Shown piece by piece: positions 56,719 through 64,000 of a DNA stretch of 64,000 nt. Where the stretch lies: the NCBI GenBank assembly GCA_019400425.1, contig JAFREE010000093.1, positions 1 through 64,000 of the forward strand, written 5' to 3'. Numbering within the stretch: the stretch's first letter is position 1; the number at the start of each line of letters is the position of its first letter. A program made the translations under genes and the position numbers. A model generated the notes under the pieces. The model saw only the letters and a program-made list of their open reading frames with translations. It searched no databases and had not been told where the DNA came from. The stretch comes from Hymenochaete sp. R1 (Eukaryota > Basidiomycota > Agaricomycetes > Hymenochaetales > Hymenochaetaceae).

Positions 56719-59700
56719 TTGTTTAGAGGTGTCTCTTAGATTGATATTTTGATTTCTTCTCTACATTGCGTTTTTCACTTCTCTGTCGCAGCTCATATAC
56801 GAACTGGCTACTATTGGACACTCTTTGCCTTTGCAATTGACGCTCGTAGATAAATCACGCCATTGTTTTGCTATATGACTTTCGAATACCTCCGCCTATA
56901 TATGTACTTTTTTATTGGTGATGAAAATATTTGACCCGACGTCCAAGATTATATAGTCAGCTATTCCACACGCAACGTAACTTGCGAACACCACCCGCCC
57001 AACCTTTTCTCAGATCAACTAGTTGTCTTCAAAGTCATTGATCAAAGTCGTCCAAAACAATGCAACACACTCCATCTTATTCGACTTTGAATGACTCTTG
57101 GGTGCCATGACGATGCATACAGACGTCACATTGTTACTTCCAGTTCGTTGTTTATGTAGAGAGTGGTCGAAGATGAGGCGGCGAACGTGTATGAGTCAAA
57201 GTCAGAGTACTCCTTATCATTCCAACGAGGAAGGTAGTGGATACAGCTTCTGCGTTGAACGATGCGTCAGGTGCGAGCTTGACAAGGAATGTAGGAGGAA
57301 GTAATCACCATAGAGAACGTAGCGTGACCAAAAAAGCAGCGACAGGGAAATGTATGCCCAGGAAAGGTCGATTAGAGGGGAAAAAACGTAAATAGGAGAT
57401 CGAGACAACTACTAATGACCTCAGCTTTCACTGGATGGGAAAGGCGACACCAGCAATGGGGAACGCGGGTCATATTCGATGACCGCTTGCGTGATTGAGG
57501 GTGCACCAGTGGGACAGTCGAACGTGCTGCCATAATTAACACTAGAGAGGAGAGGTGGTTTAAGATGCGTCAAAGATGCTGTCTCACCCTTTTCCTATAA
57601 TTCAGATTGTGCATCGCATGACCGAGCAGTTGGGCATAGAGAGAAGGCGAGGTTTGAAACGAAAGGAAGAAATAGAGAAGGGTGAATTTGAATGTTATTT
57701 GAGGCGGTACCATCCTTTATAGCTTGTCCCTGTTATTACCGAAGTTCACTATCAGATGGTGACGACAGCTTTTGTAGAGCAACATACCTGAAAAGGGTTT
57801 CAAACTTGAGCACCACTCACCTGAATGGTAGACGTACTTGCCTGTCGCAACATCCTCGTTGCACCAGTCAAGGAGTATATGTTTGCACCATCCTTTCCAT
57901 TTGTTGACTCGGTCACAACGAGAATGCCTATTTGACCATTACCTGTGTCTGTGTCAAGGGTAAATGAATCGTGGGCATGCGCGCAGCGCGACAGCGCCAG
58001 GGTGAGCTAGATACTAAGACACGGAGATGCGTGCAGATGGAGTGAATGCAGAAGAAGAGGTTTGACAAGAACAAATGAGGGCAATTGGTAGATGAGAGCG
58101 AGCCATCCAATTATGTGTGAAGTGCGAAGTCTGAAGCTGAGAATTTTAATGTGTGAGTTTGGGTGGCTAGTCGCTGTTCGACGTCTCTGCTGCTGTGCGT
58201 GTTGACAGTGTCGGACCGAAAGAAGCCGGATGATCGACACTTTCCAGTTCAGCCAAAGAGCCATCGCTGAGGTTCTTCCGTCGTTTGAAAGCTCAACCAG
58301 CGAACCACATCCCCGTGCATCCTATCTGAGCCGGCACTTGGCCTCTTTCTCAATACATCACGCTTTGACTTTGTTAAGTCCATCAACATTACTTTCAAAT
58401 CTGTTTATACCACAACTCTTTACGCACGGAAACCATATCCACGGTCCTGCTTTTGTTCTACGGCGGGCACTTCTCTGTTCATGAAATTTAGGATGTAACA
58501 GTGAGCGTGCGCTTTCTGCATTGTACAGGATGCATCGTCTTATGCCAGCCCATTCAATATAACATGTGCACCATACAATCCAGCCTTTTCTTGTCCGGAA
58601 GCAATCTCACATTCTTCAAGTTCAGATCATGAGACAGTAGGCATCGAGTCCACTGTTCACGCAGAAGTTTTAGGGTAGGTCGAGTAATACCCACCGCAGG
58701 ATCATATTTGCAAAAATGTATTGCTCGATAACATTGTATGACGGTTCTCATAGCGTCTTCGTTGGCAATGGCGCTGCCATCCAAGTATGGTACGCACAGT
58801 AGCTCGGTCAGTCTCCCATTGAACCTGGGAATGGAGTTCCTGATGGCGATAAAACATTTGGTCCCATACAGGCGTACAACGATGGTTGATCGACCTGGAC
58901 GGTGAATTGAGCAAAATGGTAAATGTGCCATGAGTTCCAGTACTGTTTTCTATGGTATCGGACACTGAGTGTTGAGTATCTGGACGGGTCTCAGTGTTTG
59001 TACGTATGCACAGAAGAATCAGATTTGATCTTCACAAACAGAGTTCAAGGATTAATATTGATAGCTCAAGCTTGTCATCTATGGTGAATTCATCTTGTAT
59101 ATATCCATCTATTCTGAAACAATGTATGGAACTTATTCACTAATCAACATTATTAGAGTCACTTCTCAATGACGTGCACTAATGTGATACACGCCAGCCT
59201 CCTCTATGCTAAGTGTGCCACCGCTATTCCGCATTCAACGTGTCGTCCTTCTGTATAGACCTTACCTCTTGCATCAGTCGCGCCAGGCAGTGTCATTCGC
59301 CAGCAACGCACCTCATCAGCATCTTCTCCATCTGTGCATTATGCGCGCCAACATCTTGAAGCCCTTCGCAGTCGTCATAACTTCAGTATTGCCCGCCTTT
59401 GGGTTGCAGTTGGTTACGGTTGCGACAGGAGCATACTTGATGTCAAATGGACGAGCGAGTCTGGCTTTGAGGATATCATGACGAGTTTGGTGCTTTGGAG
59501 ATTGCCTGAGCCGGTATGCACTGAGATTTGAAAAGCATTGACAAAAATGACATCCTGATTTTCGCAGAAGGGTGAATGCAAGAAATGAGATAAATCTTTA
59601 TCAAAGGGCCAAAACCAGACGCACCTTCTTTTCCTAGCACAAAAATGTAGCGAGAAAGCTTGAGTGCTGAGCGGTGCATGAATGTAAGATCAGAGGAGAT

Positions 59701-61689
59701 TCAGCTGGTAGGAGCGCGTAAGAATATGTACGCCAAAAGGCAGTGTGATCGTAACTTACCTAGAGGCCTCATGTCTAAAACAATCAGATTGCGGACATCA
59801 AATTGAGAGTTAGGTGCCTGATCTCACCTGTGTCTGGTTAGATTTGATGGCAGCACCAGAAAAAGGGACAATTCATACACGTATCACTTGCAGATGTGAG
59901 ACCACTGGCACCAATTCCATGTTGTCCAAGCATTTCAACCTGCCGCAATAAATTGCAGCGACAAGACTAGACGAATGTTAGGATTAAAGTTAGAGTTAGA
60001 GTAAACTATTTGCGCTCTGGCGGTGAAGTTAGAATAATGACCACTCACTTTCACTTAAAGCTCGTCGGTAGGCAATGGCTTTGTATGGTAGCTTGAGCAT
60101 TGAGAGTCGGAAGCGAGACAATGGTGGTTAATGAAACAAGGGCGAAAGAAAGGAGGGACATTCAATGATGACGAGACTCGCTCGGACCGGCACACAAGAA
60201 ATCGTACAAACAAGGACGCTCCACGGAGGTATAATGGTTGGGATGAGCAGGGGCGCAATGCTGTGGGAAGAGCTAAATGTAGTAGCACATGCGTATGAGG
60301 AATGGAGCAGATACAGGAAGACGTGCTCGGCGTACTTTTGTCAGAAGCAGGTCCATTGGAGTACGCGCATCAAGCCCATCCTCCTCACACCTCAAGAGCA
60401 ACGAGCGAGGCATGCGAGAAGTTTCTAGTTGGTGACCAGACTGAGATAGCGAGAAGAGGTGGGATAAATAAGGAGTCGGAAATGGAGGAAGGAAACCTGT
60501 TGGTGGTGATATTGTGTAAGAAAAAGAATGAAAGACGACAAAATGAGTGAAAGAGTCAGAAAGACAGACGTACCATTTGAGAATGTTTCATAGACAGTGG
60601 TGAACAGAACCTGCAGTACCGCATTTCAATAACCATCCATCAGCTACTCCCTTGCTCGTTTGTTTCGAGAAATTTGTCTTCGATGTTCTGAGCAGCTGAG
60701 CAAGGATGACCGACGAAAACGAACGCACGCTGGACCAGGCATGACCCATTAACAACGGCCGCTTCCAGAAAGGATTCCAGCCAAAGTCTGAAAGATATCG
60801 TGGTTTGCGAGTTCGAGGCGAGGAACCTGTGTTCCTGAGGTTGAGAGGGCGAGTAACGTGGATGTGGAGAGAAAGAAAGAGAGACAACTCGACGATCTTT
60901 GGCACGCGCGACCTCGACAATGTCCGAGAATGTCGGAATGCCTAATATAGCAAGCGTTCCTTCAACTCCGAGTCCGATCGATCCTTTCACGTTCCAAGTT
61001 GAACTCCGTCGTCACCACTACCATCTGCTTAACCTCAACTTTTCTTCGTGTTTGCAACGGTGCTTGTCCTCACGTTCTCGATTGCATTGGATATACCATT
61101 CAATGCAACTATCCCCATTCTCTGACGCATGCGGTCTCAGCGGTGTTGTGGTGCTTGGAGCATGCTTTACTAGCAGATGCCCGTGCCCTTCGCAACTCAC
61201 AGGCGCTTGGTCTACATTTGGCATTCGATGCGCCAGAAAGGATGGCAGTGAGACTTTGGAACGAATCATGAGGACAGACTTGCTTTGTGCATCGTTCACC
61301 GCAGGTCCGCATTACTTCCACTTTCTTCGCTGCGTGCCTTGACTGATAAACTCCCCACCCCACAGTACGCAAGAGAGCTCTGCTCACTCGTTCTGCCATA
61401 CTCATATGATGTCAACACTGTTAACATCGTATCCCAGCAATCTGAGAGGATCTACTACTTGGTGCTCTGACTCGCATGAATACTGTCTTTTCTCCGCCTT
61501 GGAGTAGGCAGCGCCTAAATTCAATTGCGAAAATCGTGACTTCCCGAATGAAATGAACGGGCCCGAGTATGCGGATGATACCATCAATCATCGTTGTTTC
61601 CTCATTGCAACCACAAGGCATACTAAAGGAAAGTTCGTTTGTTCGCTCATTCCCCTCCTTCTCCTCAGCGCACTCCTTCTCATACCACC
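56719..61689. other. 5 kb region between the two NLR genes, no supported gene
   Basis: Only short open frames on both strands. Candidates examined (58554-58965 minus, 59206-59481 plus, 60588-60990 minus) have no recognisable domain or consistent splicing. It could hold decayed genes, non-coding transcripts or the remains of an inserted element; none could be identified. Confidence 0.45.
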
Positions 61690-64000
61690 ATGAGTGCCAT
61701 CGGAGGCGACCCCGATTCGCGTTCTCGGTGAGCTCTGACCACATTCACTGTGATCCAGATATCTGACCTCCCGAAGATTTGTCCAAGTCAAGAAAGTAGC
61801 CATCGAAGATCTCCAGCGACCGACCAAATTTCGCATTGTTCTTCGATATCAAACAGGCGTCAAGGAGATCTTCAAGAGTACTACCGAGTCTAACAAAACG
61901 ACTCTTGACCTGAATACGTATGTTCTTTTTCTAATCCCGTGCCGCTGACTGTCATCTAACGTCTTTCCTAGGCTTGTGGATCTGCGTTCGCCTCCTACTA
62001 TCCAGATCTTCCGTCATGACGGCTGGTGGTCTCGTCTTTTCGGCACGAGGTGGAAGACGGCCCCAATGACTCTCCAAATCACGAGTGATGACACTGCACA
62101 CTACGAGTTGAAAGATATGGATGGTGAGAACCAGTTCAGTGCTTTTATGTATCGGTCATGACAGTACCCGACAGAGTATCATATGCGCATGAAGCTGGAA
62201 CTTGGCGAAAGGAAATCGGTGCGTGTAGAATCTGTCCGTTATGCAACCATTATTGACTCTTTATTTTGAACAAAATAAGGCTGCCACCGTGGCAGGCAAT
62301 CGCCTCGATCAAGCAATGGAAGCTCTCAAACCCAAAGAGAGCATGATGGATAAAATCAAGACGGGAACGGATAACTTGAGCTTGTTGATGGAAATTGGTT
62401 CAGAGCTATCGGAGGTGAGAAAGAGAAGTCGGTCACTCACATTTATTCTTTCTGACTCTTTGCATTTTTTGTGAAGCTGAATGACGAAGCCAAGATTGTC
62501 GTTTCTATCATACGTTTGGTTTTTGAGGTATGGTGTTCTCCTTTACCTTCCATTTCTTGCTCTTTCTCATGGATTGTCAGCGGATTGGAAACATTTCGGT
62601 GGAATATGAACGGTTGCGCGAACTCACTTTGGACCTTGCAAACCAGCTGGAGAAAAGCATTAAAGCCGGAAAGATCTTCAAGACTGACATCGTTCGGAAA
62701 GCTCTGAACAATCTGATCGAACTGGTTATCAAAGCTGCTCACGAAATCGCAATCTACTACTCCAGATCCAATAAACGTGAGTGTCAGTTTCACTTTTGCT
62801 TTCTAGATCTAACTTTGTTCTTTCAGGACTCGTATTCAAGATGTTCATATCACCGAGGGTCGACGAGATAAACACTCTCCAACGTGAACTTGAGAAATGT
62901 AAGGGTGCGATACGTGACGCTTTTACTGTCGAGAATCAAGAGGTGGTCAGCGAAATTGATGCGACAACGAAGGAGACCCGGGACATTGCGCGCAACCAGC
63001 AGGAGGACAAGCTGAAGAAACTCCTCGACTCTATCCGTCCGCCAGATGCAAGCCTGTATTCTGGAAAGCCAGAGTGTTTGTCTGGTACGCGACAGAAGGT
63101 GCTAGCCGAGATCAAGAACTGGGCGAAGAATGTTGGCTCAAGAACGGCGAAACTTTTCTGGCTCTTCGGCGTTGCGGGTTGCGGGAAAAGCACGATAGCT
63201 GCTTCCGCGTCAGATGCATTTGGGGATGATCTAGCAGGCTCTTACTTTTGCAAACGAGACCAAGACGAAAGGAGGAATCCCGTCCGCCTGATTTGGTCCA
63301 TAGCTTTTCACCTCGCCAAGAAAGTTCCTACATTCAAGGCGGCTCTCTTGAAAGCACTCGACGAGCCCGATGTTTTTGTCAACAAGGACTCGAACACTCA
63401 GTTTGATCGTCTCTTGCGAAAACCTTTACAATCCATGGATCATTCGGCCGTACCCTCTTCGGTTATATTTGTAGTCGATGCTTTGGATGAATGCGATGAT
63501 GCCACTCAGGTAGCGAAGCTTTTGGTGGAGCTTATCGAACTTGCACCTTGGCTTTCAATCTTCCTCACCAGTCGCAATCTCCAAAATATTCGACACCCGT
63601 TAGAGAAGCTCGGACAAAAAATGACGGAACGAAACCTATTCGAAGACAATGCCGCAGACGACATCCGAGTTTATCTCAACCACCAACTCTCAGATGAGGG
63701 ACAACTCGCAGATATCCGACCTTTCGTTGAGAAGGATAAGATCGAGAGGCTCGTCATCAAATCTCAAGGTCTCTTCATCTGGATGCATACGGTTATCGAG
63801 TTCATTATCAAAGTTGAGCTTGGGAAACTCAAGATGTTGGACGCGGTCCTTGATTCCAAGAAAACAGACGTGGCAGAAGAAGCATTGGACGATATCTACC
63901 GCACTGTTCTTAGGAATGCGGCTGGAAGCACTGATCTTGGACGACAAATCGTTCAATTCATCATTGGATTTGTACTCATCACATCGAGCAATGCACCGCT
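61690..64000 (+). CDS. NLR-type protein 2 (cut by the window end)
   Basis: Exons: 61690-61727, 61777-61917, 61972-62123, 62175-62218, 62280-62414, 62477-62527, 62581-62776 and 62827 to beyond 64000. Exons 1, 4, 6 and 7 have exactly the lengths of those in NLR 1 (38, 44, 51, 196), so the genes are paralogs. The beta-rich N-terminus reads FVQVKKVAIEDLQRPTKFRI and TIQIFRHDGWWSRLFGTRWK. The helical region has KALNNLIELVIKAAHEIAIY. NACHT carries LFWLFGVAGCGKSTIAASAS (P-loop from about residue 367) and VIFVVDALDECDD. The C-terminal repeat part lies outside the window. No stop or frameshift is seen in the visible 640 or so codons. Confidence 0.88.

Noticed and set aside
58554..58965. Minus-strand frames between the NLR genes
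   Set aside because: Two overlapping frames without recognisable domain; no donor or acceptor sites that join them to further exons.
1..64000. tRNA, rRNA, CRISPR or intact transposon
   Set aside because: Looked for tRNA T-arm words, repeated spacers, terminal repeats and transposase or reverse transcriptase motifs by eye; none convincing. A tRNA scan would be needed to exclude tRNA genes.

Overview
This window reads as nuclear DNA of an agaricomycete (mushroom-type basidiomycete). Nearly every gene is interrupted by introns of about 45-110 bp with GT..AG ends and CTNAC/CTRAC-like branch sites. The gene families also fit: a DUF6593 family, NACHT-WD40 NLR-type proteins and a Crinkler-type protein. 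Gene models were built by hand from splice signals, reading frame and protein similarity. Exon coordinates are given in each entry, and in every complete model with listed exons the exon lengths sum to a multiple of three. No RNA gene, CRISPR array or intact transposon was recognised.

Left part (2.1-5.4 kb): an SH3-domain protein and the CCAAT-factor subunit Hap5/NF-YC, convergent. Next (6.1-15 kb) is a minus-strand tandem array of five intact DUF6593-type genes plus two decayed copies. All five intact copies start Met-Gly with Ser at position 6, a possible N-myristoylation signal, and share an exon plan. A divergent sixth member lies at 20.8-21.7 kb and a probable distant relative at 44.6-45.3 kb.

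Middle part (15.5-41.6 kb) is mostly conserved housekeeping: the chromatin AAA-ATPase Yta7/Abo1/ATAD2, the two-RRM protein Hrp1, a large intron-rich coiled-coil protein ending in two zinc-finger-like modules, cleavage factor subunit Rna14, an unknown acidic protein, an O6-methylguanine-DNA methyltransferase, a secreted intradiol ring-cleavage dioxygenase with a large low-complexity insertion, and IMP dehydrogenase. Hap5 (transcription), Yta7 (chromatin), Hrp1 and Rna14 (mRNA 3' ends) all belong to gene expression, but nothing shows that they are co-regulated.

Right part (47-64 kb) is accessory: a decayed NACHT P-loop fragment, a Crinkler-kinase fusion gene, a complete NLR-type gene (beta-rich N-terminus, helical region, NACHT, 14 WD40 repeats) and the first two-thirds or so of a second NLR paralog that runs off the window. 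The two NLR genes share almost the same exon lengths, so they are duplicates. Together with the Crinkler-kinase they form a candidate non-self-recognition or immunity island. The 3 kb (41.6-44.6 kb), 2 kb (45.3-47.4 kb) and 5 kb (56.7-61.7 kb) gaps hold no gene that could be supported.
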